Positions 1 to 8,705 of a DNA stretch of 64,000 nucleotides are shown here, one piece after another (the stretch's first letter is position 1; each line of letters starts with the position of its first letter). Location: contig CAITDI010000043.1 in NCBI GenBank assembly GCA_903891095.1, positions 19,318 through 83,317 on the forward strand, read 5' to 3'. Under the pieces are notes generated by a model. That model was not told the origin of the DNA and made no database searches. It was given only the letters and a program-made list of their open reading frames with translations. A program made the position numbers and the translations under genes. The DNA is from an uncultured bacterium. Its GTDB lineage: Bacteria > Planctomycetota > Phycisphaerae > Phycisphaerales > SM1A02.

Positions 1-357
1 GCCGCGCGACGCGAGGATCTGCTCGAGGAGCAGGCTGACGCAGCCGAGGAACAGGCCCTGCGCGATCGAGTAGACCGGCGCCGCGATGATGCCCGCGGTC
101 GGCTTGGCCATGAGCACGAAGAAGAGGACCAGCGACACGACCAGCGACGCGATCATGCTGATCATGAACATCGGCGGGTAGGTCTGCGCGACGGTGTAGC
201 CCACCGCGCCCGCGATGACCGCGAGCACCGTGCAGAAGCCGGTCTTCGCCATCACGCCCTGGACGCTGGCGGTGTCGGAACGGGCGCCCGGCATGGCCAG
301 GATGCGGCCGAGCGACTGGTCGGAGAGAACGGGGTTGGAAGATTGGAGCATGGACAT
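1..357 (-). CDS. Bax inhibitor-1/YccA family membrane protein (partial, 3' end outside window)
   Basis: The reading frame runs from ATG at 357 off the left edge, giving 119 residues. It starts MSMLQSSNPVLSDQ, followed by an SVQGVMAKTGF segment and then three hydrophobic stretches (about residues 42-58, 64-83, 88-115), which is the N-terminal pattern of the Bax inhibitor-1/YccA group of multi-pass inner-membrane proteins. Members are associated with membrane-protein quality control or calcium leak; the exact role here is not shown by the sequence. The start is supported by a TATACT box 9 nt upstream and the absence of any good ribosome binding site, so the transcript may be nearly leaderless. 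Only the N-terminal half is visible, so function is a family-level call. Confidence 0.75.
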   Translation of the reverse strand, partial: MSMLQSSNPVLSDQSLGRILAMPGARSDTASVQGVMAKTGFCTVLAVIAGAVGYTVAQTYPPMFMISMIASLVVSLVLFFVLMAKPTAGIIAAPVYSIAQGLFLGCVSLLLEQILASRG

Positions 358-366
358 AGTGGTGCG

Positions 367-372
367 AGTATA
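367..372 (-). promoter_or_regulatory. Candidate -10 box (TATACT) of the BI-1 gene
   Basis: TATACT read on the minus strand ends 9 nt before the ATG at 357. This is a perfect match to TAnnnT placed so that transcription would begin at or just before the start codon. No convincing -35 is seen at 16-18 nt. Confidence 0.5.
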
Positions 373-409
373 GGTCGGCGATTCGGGGTGAATTCGTTCG
401 ATCGTGCGG

Positions 410-1195
410 TCAGCCCACGCCGAGCGCGGACTGGCAGTTGCGGAGCGCCCGCGCGCGGCGGACGCTGGCCTCGACCAGCTTGGACAGGTCGCGGCGGCGG
501 ACGCTCTCAAGGACGGTCGACGCGGTCTGCAGGCTGGCGGCGAGCGTTTCGGCCGCGAATCGCAGGGTTTGCTCGTGTTCCGCGCCCGCGGCGATGCCGT
601 CCCACGACTGGAGCAGGGCGAGCGCTTCGCCGGCGCCTTCGACGGCCTTGGCGAGTTTCTCGTCGGTCGGGCGACCGCTGTAGCCGAGGTTTGCGAGTGC
701 GAGGCGGACGGCGGCGTCCTCGACGCGCAGCTCGTTGATCGCCGCGAGCTTGACACGCGAGTGCTCCGCGCCGGGCGGCAGCGGGATCGACTTGTCGGCC
801 AGGCGCGCGGCCCAATCGGGGATCGGCTCGACCGCGCTGTCGAGGCCGAACTCGCGCAGGGTGGTCGTCGCTCGCGCGCTCAGCCGCGCGAAGGTCGCGC
901 CGACGCCCGCGAGCCCGCCGTCACGCACGAGCGCCGCGTCGAGGTTGGCGCGGAGCTTGCGGCCGTTGGTCTCGGCGACGGACAGGCAGTGGGGGCAGAG
1001 GTCGCCGTCGATGGGCTTCGCGCACCGCGTGCAGAACGGACGCCAGCGCGCCGCGGCGCACCGGCACGGCGCGGTCGAGCCACGCGCGCGTTCGACACCG
1101 CAGGTCTCGCAGCGCTCGGAAACGCGGGCCGCGAGCATGGCGCGGCCAGAGAGGGTTGAGTTGTTCATCTTCGCGTCGGCGTTGTTCGCGCTCAT
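410..1195 (-). CDS. Hypothetical cysteine-rich (zinc-ribbon-like) protein
   Basis: 261 residues starting MSANNADAKMNNSTL. Residues about 25-75 hold closely spaced cysteine pairs (CETC, CRC, CTRC, CPHC), which look like two small zinc ribbons; the rest is predicted helical and Ala/Leu-rich. I do not recognise the family. The frame stays open upstream to 1327, but that would overlap the upstream gene, whose 3' end is at 1246, and adds an Arg/Gly-rich stretch typical of non-coding frame, so the ATG at 1195 is preferred; a GATACT hexamer lies 6 nt before it. An alternative ATG (MNNSTL) lies nine codons further in. The upstream neighbour is the cobalamin-binding protein, 50 nt away on the same strand, so co-transcription is possible. 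Confidence 0.6.
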   Translation of the reverse strand: MSANNADAKMNNSTLSGRAMLAARVSERCETCGVERARGSTAPCRCAAARWRPFCTRCAKPIDGDLCPHCLSVAETNGRKLRANLDAALVRDGGLAGVGATFARLSARATTTLREFGLDSAVEPIPDWAARLADKSIPLPPGAEHSRVKLAAINELRVEDAAVRLALANLGYSGRPTDEKLAKAVEGAGEALALLQSWDGIAAGAEHEQTLRFAAETLAASLQTASTVLESVRRRDLSKLVEASVRRARALRNCQSALGVG

Positions 1196-1245
1196 GCGGG
1201 CAGTATCGACAAATCCGGGCGGGTTGTTTGGTTCTGCGAACGGCC

Positions 1246-2331
1246 TTACGCCTTCGCCAACTCCGCCGCCACCCGCACCGCGTCCGTCGCGCAGCACGCG
1301 CAACCGTCGGCGCCGACGACCTTCCACAGGTCCGGCACGACGCGGAACGCGCCGCCGCCGACCATGATCGGGATGTGCCGGTCCGGCGCAGCCTCGCGTA
1401 GGCTTTCGATCGCCTTCGCAATCGAGCGCACGGTCAGGCCAGTGCTCGCCGACAGCGCGACAAGGTCGAACTGCGGCGTGCCGAACTCATCGACCGCGTG
1501 CTCGACGAGATCGACCGTCGGCATGTTGGCGCCGAGGCAATCGACCTGCCAGCCTTCGCTCTCGAGGAGGTCCGCGACCATGCGGATACCGACGTCGTGC
1601 AGGTCGCCACCGACGCTCGCGGCGAGCGCGCGCTTGCCGTTGCGCGGAGCCTGCGGGAGTCGGCTGCGCAGCACGGCGAGCGCGCCTTGCGTCGCGGTGG
1701 TCACGTAGTGCTCGTCGGCGACGGTCGCTTCCTGGATCTGCCAGAGGCGGCCGACTTCGCTCAGCGCGGGACCGATGACGGTCTCGTAGACCTCGGCAAC
1801 GGAGCGTCCGCTGTTGACGGCGTCGAGCAGCACATCGACCGCACGCGACTGATGACGCTCGAGGAGGTGGACCAGGTACGCACGCGAGCGCACCGTGTCG
1901 ACACCTTCATGCTCGAGCGCGCTCTCAAAGCTCGCGTCGACGGTCGCCTCATCGGCGTTCTGCAGGGCGTCGAGCGCCTCGTCGATCATCACCGACGCCC
2001 GGTTCGCGAGTTCGGCGGGGAGTTCGGCGCGGAGGGTCTCCTCAAGCGCGATCAGGCTGGCGGAGAGATGCTCGGGGTCCATCTCGCGGGCGATGAACGC
2101 CGCGCGCGCCCACTCGACCGACTGCACGAACAGCACGGCGCGGTCGGCTGCGATCGCCTCGGCCAGGTGGTGCAGGCGATTCATGATCTCGCCCTTCCAC
2201 AGCGCGCGAGCGCCGTCGATGCGGCGCTCGAGCTCGGGGTGGCGCTCGAAGAGCAGCGTCACCGTCCACTCCGCGAGGGCGCGGGAGACGCTGTCGATCG
2301 ATTCTGCGTGTTGCCTATCGGTGGCGAGCAT
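1246..2331 (-). CDS. Cobalamin-binding sensor-like protein (CarH-type motifs)
   Basis: 361 residues. Residues about 140-225 match the helical B12-binding cap domain and about 233-361 the Rossmann-like B12-binding domain. W197 followed after nine residues by E207-H208 gives the W-x9-EH signature of adenosylcobalamin photosensors of the CarH group; D243-L-H245-D-V-G248 is the DxHxxG base-off motif, with H245 as the expected lower cobalt ligand. There is no N-terminal MerR-type HTH; the first 130 residues are helical and of unknown role. It therefore looks like a light- or B12-responsive module acting by protein contact rather than direct DNA binding (inference). A plain methyltransferase-type corrinoid protein is the main alternative. 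It lies 94 nt downstream of the GH15 gene on the same strand. Confidence 0.75.
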   Translation of the reverse strand: MLATDRQHAESIDSVSRALAEWTVTLLFERHPELERRIDGARALWKGEIMNRLHHLAEAIAADRAVLFVQSVEWARAAFIAREMDPEHLSASLIALEETLRAELPAELANRASVMIDEALDALQNADEATVDASFESALEHEGVDTVRSRAYLVHLLERHQSRAVDVLLDAVNSGRSVAEVYETVIGPALSEVGRLWQIQEATVADEHYVTTATQGALAVLRSRLPQAPRNGKRALAASVGGDLHDVGIRMVADLLESEGWQVDCLGANMPTVDLVEHAVDEFGTPQFDLVALSASTGLTVRSIAKAIESLREAAPDRHIPIMVGGGAFRVVPDLWKVVGADGCACCATDAVRVAAELAKA

Positions 2332-2425
2332 GGTTCAGCGTCCGGAACGGGTGTCCCCGATTCGGACCACAAGGCGACTAGATTCGCCGTTCCCCTGGGT
2401 GAACGCAAGTTCGCGGGAACACCGC

Positions 2426-4438
2426 TCACCGAGACCGCGTGAACGCCCGCTCGGCCAGGCTGCCCGAGGGTTTACCCGTCAATTGGGCGTGTTTCAGAAG
2501 ATACTTCATGGTCACGATCATGACCGTGGCGTGCGACCAGGTGAGCGGGCTCACCGAGATCGGGGCGCCGGTATACGGGTCGAACTGCTCGGCGAGCACG
2601 CCCGACGGGAACGCGCGGTCCGCCGTCCAGTGCAGGTAGGGCAGCGCCTGCTCGAGCTGCTCGACGGTCTCGGCGCGCTCGATCAGCCACTGGCCGACCC
2701 AAAGCGTGCAGATAACCCACGGATTGCCCGGCACGTCGGCCAGGTTCGAGTGCTCGACGCGGTGGTAGTAGTCGTTCTCGTAGCGGGCGACGCCGCCGAT
2801 GTGGGTCTTGACCCAGAGGCGGTCGCGGACCTGCTCCATGTGGGCGACGACCTTGGGATCGTTGGCGCTCATCGCACCGAACGCAAACAGCGCGAACGCG
2901 CTCGCGTCGATCGTCATGTCGAGGCGGTAGCTGCCGTCGGGGAGCGGCGTCGCCATCCGCGCGAAGCGGTTGCGGTCGGGCTCCCACATGTGGCGGATCA
3001 TCGCGCCGCGCATGCGCTCGGCGCCTTCGTTGTATTCGGCGGCGCGGTCGTACGCGCCCATGTCCTGGGCAAAGCTCGCGGCGGCCTTGAGCGCGCCGAT
3101 CGTCGACGCGACCGTGAAGAGATGCACGCCGCGGCGCTCCTCCCACAGGTCCCACGACGGCTGCGGCAGGCCGTTGTGGTCGCGGTAGCGCAGGATCCAG
3201 TTCGCAGGCTCGACGACGAGCGTGTTGTAGGTCGTCTTGATGAACTCGACGTCGCGGAAGATCTGGAAGTGCCGGCGCAGCGCCCAGATCACCAGCGATG
3301 TCTCGTCCTGCTGGATCGGGAGCACGCGCTGGCCGTCGAGCACCGACGGATGCCAGCTCGACGCGAGCGTGCCGCTCGGGTTGTACTTGTGGAGGAAGTA
3401 GCCTTCCTTCGAGATCACCTGCTCGCAGAAGCGGAAGAACTTCCGCGACAGTTCGCCGTGGCCCGAGAGGACGAGCGCATGCGAGACCAGCGCGCCGTCG
3501 CGCGGCCACATGTACGAGTACGTGTCGCCCGCGAAGTGCGTGATGTCGTAGTCGTTGGCGGCGATGATCGCGCCGTTGTTGTCGATCTGGGTGCGCGAGA
3601 TCACCTGGCTGCGCACGAACATGTCGCGCAGGCGCTCGGGCAGCGGCGAGAGGTCGAGCGGTTCCTTCAGCGCCCAGAGCCGCCAGTACGCCTCCGTGCG
3701 GTCCATCATGCGCTGCGGGGTCTTGGTGCGGACCTTCTCGTTGAGGGCCATCACGGCTTCATGCGTGCGGCCGGCGGCGAGCCAGCAGTGCAGCGAGCCC
3801 GAGCCCCACGGCGAGAGCGCGACGGCAAAGCCGACGGTCGAGTCGACCGAGCCCTGTGCGATCGCGTGCCGCGAAAGGAGGCCGTCCTCGGCATCGCGCC
3901 ATGTGCCTTCGGCGTCGCCGATGCGCTTGGCTCCGGTCGCCCAGTAGTCGACGCCAAAGCGTCCCGAAGAGCAGCCGTTGATCAGGAAGTACGCGCTGTC
4001 CTTGTAGTGCACGAGGCCGCTGGTCTGCGGGTCGTACATCACGGTGTCGCCGACGGGCGACTCGTTCACGCTGATGTCGTGGTGGAAGAAGATGCGCACG
4101 TCGCGCGGCTTGCCGAGCAGGTCGGTCACCACCACGCGGCGGAAGTAGACGGGGCTCCAGTAGTCGACCGCGTCGTTGCACACGAGCTCGATGCCGAGGC
4201 GCTCGTGGCGGAGCCGCACATCGGTGACCATCGTGTCGGGCTTGTAGCGGAGGTCGCGCGTCCAGCCCGGCGAATCGATCCACGCAAAGTGTCCGTCGGC
4301 CCACACGCCAAAGCGCTGCATGTGACCGCAGGTGTGGTTCGGCTGGCCGACATGGGGCCAGTAGAGGTCGCGCAGGCGGTATTGATCGTCGAAGGCGACG
4401 AGCATCTCGCCGTTTCCGACTGGGATATTGCGTGGCAT
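2426..4438 (-). CDS. Glycoside hydrolase family 15 (glucoamylase/glucodextranase-like)
   Basis: 670 residues without a signal peptide, so probably cytoplasmic. The N-terminal about 260 residues form a beta-sandwich-type region beginning MPRNIPVGNGEMLVAFD, and the C-terminal about 400 residues the (alpha/alpha)6 barrel. The catalytic acid is expected at E433/E434 in the DLWEER motif and the base at about E617 in LAEQFDPYTG; TYSYMWPRDGA is the conserved substrate-binding segment. The family hydrolyses alpha-glucosidic bonds from the non-reducing end (starch, glycogen, dextran oligosaccharides, in some members trehalose); substrate cannot be fixed from sequence. The start was chosen because the following residues match the usual N-terminus of the family. 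No trehalose or glycogen gene is adjacent. Confidence 0.9.
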   Translation of the reverse strand: MPRNIPVGNGEMLVAFDDQYRLRDLYWPHVGQPNHTCGHMQRFGVWADGHFAWIDSPGWTRDLRYKPDTMVTDVRLRHERLGIELVCNDAVDYWSPVYFRRVVVTDLLGKPRDVRIFFHHDISVNESPVGDTVMYDPQTSGLVHYKDSAYFLINGCSSGRFGVDYWATGAKRIGDAEGTWRDAEDGLLSRHAIAQGSVDSTVGFAVALSPWGSGSLHCWLAAGRTHEAVMALNEKVRTKTPQRMMDRTEAYWRLWALKEPLDLSPLPERLRDMFVRSQVISRTQIDNNGAIIAANDYDITHFAGDTYSYMWPRDGALVSHALVLSGHGELSRKFFRFCEQVISKEGYFLHKYNPSGTLASSWHPSVLDGQRVLPIQQDETSLVIWALRRHFQIFRDVEFIKTTYNTLVVEPANWILRYRDHNGLPQPSWDLWEERRGVHLFTVASTIGALKAAASFAQDMGAYDRAAEYNEGAERMRGAMIRHMWEPDRNRFARMATPLPDGSYRLDMTIDASAFALFAFGAMSANDPKVVAHMEQVRDRLWVKTHIGGVARYENDYYHRVEHSNLADVPGNPWVICTLWVGQWLIERAETVEQLEQALPYLHWTADRAFPSGVLAEQFDPYTGAPISVSPLTWSHATVMIVTMKYLLKHAQLTGKPSGSLAERAFTRSR

Positions 4439-4521
4439 GCGCGGTGTACTCTCTCTGCGACTGTGGGGCTTGGTTCAGGACTGTGGACGATCGGCTCTTG
4501 CTTGCGTGGGCTGACGCTTGG

Positions 4522-4791
4522 TCAGCCTCCGCCAAGTGCGGCGACGCGTTCCTTGAGTTCGCCGATGCGCGTGAGGCGCACGCCGAAGTTCTCGCCGACC
4601 TTGACCGCGCGACCGGCGCCGATCGGCGTGTTGTTGATCAGCACGTCGAGGTCCTCGTCGATCTGCTTGGGCAGCTCGATGATCGAACCGTGGGTGAGCG
4701 CGGTCACCTCGGAAAGGGGCATCCGGCGCTCCGCGATCTGCACGATCAGCGGAACCTCCAGGCGAAGGATGCGGGCGAGGTCATTCGACAT
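4522..4791 (-). CDS. FliN/FliY-like flagellar motor switch protein (SpoA domain)
   Basis: 89 residues, essentially a single SpoA (FliN C-terminal) domain: VPLIVQIAERRMPLSEVTALTHGSIIELPK, then DLDVLINNTPIGAGRAVKVGENFGVRLTRI. In the flagellar C-ring FliN forms part of the rotor switch and export platform; related short SpoA proteins occur in type III secretion. The ATG at 4791 is preceded by AAGGA at a 6-7 nt distance; an in-frame extension to 4950 is Arg-rich and lacks support. No other flagellar or secretion gene is in the window, so its partners are elsewhere or it has another role. Confidence 0.8.
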   Translation of the reverse strand: MSNDLARILRLEVPLIVQIAERRMPLSEVTALTHGSIIELPKQIDEDLDVLINNTPIGAGRAVKVGENFGVRLTRIGELKERVAALGGG

Positions 4792-4969
4792 GGGGTCCTT
4801 ATCGGCCGACAGCAGGCCGAGCCTTCGGGGAACTGCGACTTCCTGAGAATCCCCGAGACCAAGCCAACCGTTCGGCGGAAACCGCCGTCGAAGTGACCGC
4901 CCCGCGTCCAAGCACCGAAGGCCGCCGCCGCAAGCCGCGAACCGCCCCAATCACGCCCACCTCAATGAG

Positions 4970-5005
4970 CACCAAAGGCCGCCGCCGCAGCGGCGTCGCC
5001 GCTCA
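4970..5005 (-). repeat. Degenerate copy of the gene-3'-end GC-rich repeat
   Basis: Read on the minus strand this is TGAGCGGCGACGCCGCTGCG followed by a tail ending in CTTTGGTG, differing at about six positions from the consensus seen after rpsG, nadA and the hotdog gene at 60991. It begins 13 nt after the fabF stop, in the same orientation as fabF. A second partial, more degraded GCCGCCGCCGC block lies at 4919-4932. Nothing else recognisable is seen in the 226-nt gap 4792-5017. Confidence 0.55.
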
Positions 5006-5017
5006 AACACGCTCCGC

Positions 5018-6271
<1,254 letters not shown>

Positions 6272-6313
6272 GGTGAATCCTGCAGGGAAGCTTGCCCCGC
6301 CGCGCAGCCGCGG

Positions 6314-6568
6314 TCAGGAGCTCTTGAGGGTGCGCTGGATGTAGTCGATCGCATCCGCGACCGTCTTCAGCTTGGTCGCGGCCTCGTCGGTGATGGAGAT
6401 TTCGAAGAGATCCTCGAACTCCATCATCAACTCGGCCTTGTCGAGGCTGTCGCAGATGGCGTCGAACTCGCTGGTCCGAGTGACATCCGACTTGGCAACG
6501 CCAAGTTGGTCGGCGATGGCCTCGACGACCTTCGCCTCAATCTCGGATTCCGGCAGAGATGCAGACAT
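6314..6568 (-). CDS. Acyl carrier protein (second copy)
   Basis: 84 residues, MSASLPESEIEAKVVEAI, with the 4'-phosphopantetheine attachment serine in AICDSLDKAELMMEFED. This sequence is clearly diverged from the upstream ACP at 6592: the usual ADSLD is CDSLD and helix I differs. It would carry acyl groups as a thioester. It sits 23 nt downstream of acpP and upstream of fabF in one operon. The start at 6568 is chosen over an in-frame ATG nine codons upstream because the latter would run into acpP. Whether it serves fatty-acid synthesis or a separate acyl pathway is unknown. Confidence 0.9.
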   Translation of the reverse strand: MSASLPESEIEAKVVEAIADQLGVAKSDVTRTSEFDAICDSLDKAELMMEFEDLFEISITDEAATKLKTVADAIDYIQRTLKSS

Positions 6569-6591
6569 GCGCTGGGGTGATCCGACGCAGG

Positions 6592-6846
6592 TCAACCCTG
6601 CGTGCGGTTCGCCTTGATGAAGTCGATCGCCTGGCCGACGGTGTGGATCTTCTCCGCCTGGTCGTCAGGGATCTTGGTTCCGAACTGGGCCTCGAACTCC
6701 ATGAGCAGCTCGACGATGTCGAGGCTGTCGGCGTTCAGGTCGTTCGTGAAGCTGGTCTCACGGGTGATCGACTCCGGCTCGGCATCGGTGTGCTGAGCGA
6801 CGATGTCGATGACCTTCTTTTCGATCTCGGCGTCGGTCACGGGCAT
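6592..6846 (-). CDS. acpP: Acyl carrier protein
   Basis: 84 residues beginning MPVTDAEIEKKVIDIV, with the canonical prosthetic-group serine in NADSLDIVELLMEFE. It is the closest of the three ACPs in the window to standard AcpP. The ATG at 6846 is preceded by AAGGAG at 5 nt, one of the few strong Shine-Dalgarno sequences here, which decides against an in-frame ATG at 6873. High translation would suit an abundant carrier. Downstream of fabG (145-nt gap) and upstream of a second ACP and fabF. Confidence 0.95.
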   Translation of the reverse strand: MPVTDAEIEKKVIDIVAQHTDAEPESITRETSFTNDLNADSLDIVELLMEFEAQFGTKIPDDQAEKIHTVGQAIDFIKANRTQG

Positions 6847-6991
6847 GACTCCTTCAATCTTCTCTGGGCTCAAGGCGAACTCCTCACACGGTCGTCGCGG
6901 GTTGCGACGGGCGGGGGAATATAGCGAAATTCGAACAGCGATGGGCGGGTCGGATCGGATGTGCGTGTCGGCACATCCTGCGCGGCGAACA

Positions 6992-7726
6992 TCAGGCCGC
7001 CATGCCGCCGTCCACGACGATGACTTGTGCGGTCAGGAAGCCCGCTTCGTCGCTGCTCACGTAGGCGACGGCGGCGGCGATCTCCTCGGGCTTGCCAAAG
7101 CGGCGGACCGGGATGTTGGGCAGCACGGCGGTCTTGATCGTGTCGCCGAGCGCGTCGGTCATGTCGGTCTCGATGAAGCCAGGGGCGATCACGTTGGCGG
7201 TGATGCCCTTCGCGCCCATCTCCTTGGCGATGGTCTTGCTGAAGCCCACGATCGCGGCCTTGGCGGCGGCGTAGTTCGCCTGCCCCGCGTTGCCCGACAG
7301 GCCCGACACGCTGCCGAGGTTGACGATGCGACCGAACTTGCCGCGCATCATCGGGCGGATCGCCGCGCGGCACGCGACGAAGATCGAGCGCAGGTTGACG
7401 TTGAGGACCTCGTCCCACTGCTCGTCGGTCATGCGGAGAAGCAGCGTATCGCGCGTGATTCCCGCATTGTTGACGAGGATGTCGAGGCGGCCGTGGGCCT
7501 CGGCGACGCCTTCGACGAGCGCCTGCACGGCGGCTCCGTCGGCGATGTCGCAGGGGCGGACTTCGCAGGACCCGCCCGCAGCCTTGATCGCCGCGTCGAC
7601 GGCCGCGAGGCCCTCGGCGGTGCGCGCCACGAGGACGACATGACGGCCGTCCTTGGCGAGGCGTTCTGCGATGGCCCGGCCGATGCCGCGGCTAGCTCCG
7701 GTGACGATGGCGACGCGCTTGTCGAT
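6992..7726 (-). CDS. fabG: 3-oxoacyl-ACP reductase, apparently with an ATC start codon
   Basis: NADPH-dependent reduction of 3-oxoacyl-ACP in fatty-acid elongation. The Rossmann motif TGASRGIG, the NNAG block and the active-site S..YxxxK (SVSGLSGNAGQANYAAAK) are all present, and the C-terminus VIVVDGGMAA is typical. The frame lacks ATG, GTG or TTG before the Rossmann motif; the first GTG (7630) would delete it. A strong GGGAGG lies 8 nt before an ATC at 7726 (codons ATC GAC AAG CGC GTC GCC), so a rare AUC start giving 244 residues, the normal FabG length, is proposed; GTC one codon earlier is an alternative. A sequencing error is possible. It precedes acpP. Confidence 0.9.
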   Translation of the reverse strand: MDKRVAIVTGASRGIGRAIAERLAKDGRHVVLVARTAEGLAAVDAAIKAAGGSCEVRPCDIADGAAVQALVEGVAEAHGRLDILVNNAGITRDTLLLRMTDEQWDEVLNVNLRSIFVACRAAIRPMMRGKFGRIVNLGSVSGLSGNAGQANYAAAKAAIVGFSKTIAKEMGAKGITANVIAPGFIETDMTDALGDTIKTAVLPNIPVRRFGKPEEIAAAVAYVSSDEAGFLTAQVIVVDGGMAA

Positions 7727-7767
7727 GACTGAAACCTCCCTCGCCGCGGAGGCGGCGTAGGGCGGGG

Positions 7768-7773
7768 AGGATA
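7768..7773 (-). promoter_or_regulatory. Candidate -10 box (TATCCT) for fabG-acpP-ACP-fabF
   Basis: TATCCT on the minus strand, 41 nt before the proposed fabG start, downstream of the hairpin at 7852. It suggests fabG onward can be transcribed separately from the plsX-fabH-fabD part. The -35 is weak. Confidence 0.35.
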
Positions 7774-7851
7774 GTGGAAATCACGAAACGCGCTGCACGC
7801 GCGCCACGCAGCGGAAAGAGGCGTCGCAACGCGCGTCAGGCACCAATGACA

Positions 7852-7873
7852 ACCGCCCGCAGGCGCGGGCGGT
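7852..7873 (-). terminator. Hairpin after the lipoprotein gene in the fab block
   Basis: ACCGCCCGC (7852-7860) pairs with GCGGGCGGT (7865-7873), a 9-bp stem with a 4-nt loop, 44 nt after the lipoprotein stop. No long T-run follows, so it may be a weak terminator or an mRNA-processing site. Confidence 0.45.
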
Positions 7874-7916
7874 CGTCGATTCTTTCGAGCACCAAAGCGA
7901 GCAGATGCGAGCGCTC

Positions 7917-8705
7917 TTACTTCGTTCCGAAGCCAGGGCCCTTCGGCGCCTTGATCGGCGCGCCGGGCATGCGCTTGCCAGGCAGACCACCGGGCACGCC
8001 CGCGGGCACGTCGCCCTCGGACGCGGTCGGCTGGCCGCCTTCGTCTTCCTTGGTGAAGTCCTGCTTGGGCATCTCAGGCGACTCGTCCGGCTCGTCGGCC
8101 TTGGCGAGTTCGAGCTTGAGGACTTCGAACCACGCGGCGATCTGGTTGTCGCCGCTGAGCTTGTTGAGGATGCCCGGCGGGGTCGCGATCGCGTCGAACT
8201 CGGCCTTGCCGCCGGTGGTGTAGCTCCACAGCTGGGGCTCGAAGCCCTCGCCGACGTGGAACACCGCGAGCGTGCAGTTGCTGCTGTCCTGCTTGCCGCA
8301 GCGGACGTCGATGCGCGTGATCGCGGCGGTCGACTTGGCAAAGCTGCCTGCTTCGATCATGCCGTCGAGCTGGAACTGGTCCGGGGCCGAGAGCATGGGC
8401 TTGAGCGCATCGGCGTTGCCGCGCGCGAACGCGTCGAAGAACTTGAGCACGGCGATGCGCGCCTCATCGGTGTCCGGCGCGCGCTCCTCGGGGAGCGTGA
8501 CACGCTGGTCGATGTCGTACTTCGCCATCAGGTCCTTGATCGAGGTCAGCTTGGGCGCCTCGGGAGCGACGGCCTTCGGCGGCGGCGGCGGGGGAGCCTG
8601 CACGACGGCCGGCGGTTCTTCACCGCAGCCGACCAGCAGGGTGCTCATGAGCGAGCCCGCGGCGACCGCGAGCGAGAGAGCGAGAGTGTTCTTACGTTGC
8701 GTCAT
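7917..8705 (-). CDS. Putative lipoprotein of unknown function
   Basis: 262 residues. An N-terminal signal with lipobox LLVGC (Cys about residue 27) is followed by a proline-rich linker (EEPPAVVQAPPPPPPK), then a compact region around residues 55-200 and a Gly/Pro/Lys-rich tail. Resembles periplasmic proteins with a SnoaL/NTF2-like core only in general shape; I do not recognise a family. Its start overlaps the end of fabD by 14 nt, so it is translated from the fatty-acid synthesis transcript; its presence there is odd. It could be involved in envelope lipid supply, but nothing in the sequence shows this. Confidence 0.8.
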   Translation of the reverse strand: MTQRKNTLALSLAVAAGSLMSTLLVGCGEEPPAVVQAPPPPPPKAVAPEAPKLTSIKDLMAKYDIDQRVTLPEERAPDTDEARIAVLKFFDAFARGNADALKPMLSAPDQFQLDGMIEAGSFAKSTAAITRIDVRCGKQDSSNCTLAVFHVGEGFEPQLWSYTTGGKAEFDAIATPPGILNKLSGDNQIAAWFEVLKLELAKADEPDESPEMPKQDFTKEDEGGQPTASEGDVPAGVPGGLPGKRMPGAPIKAPKGPGFGTK

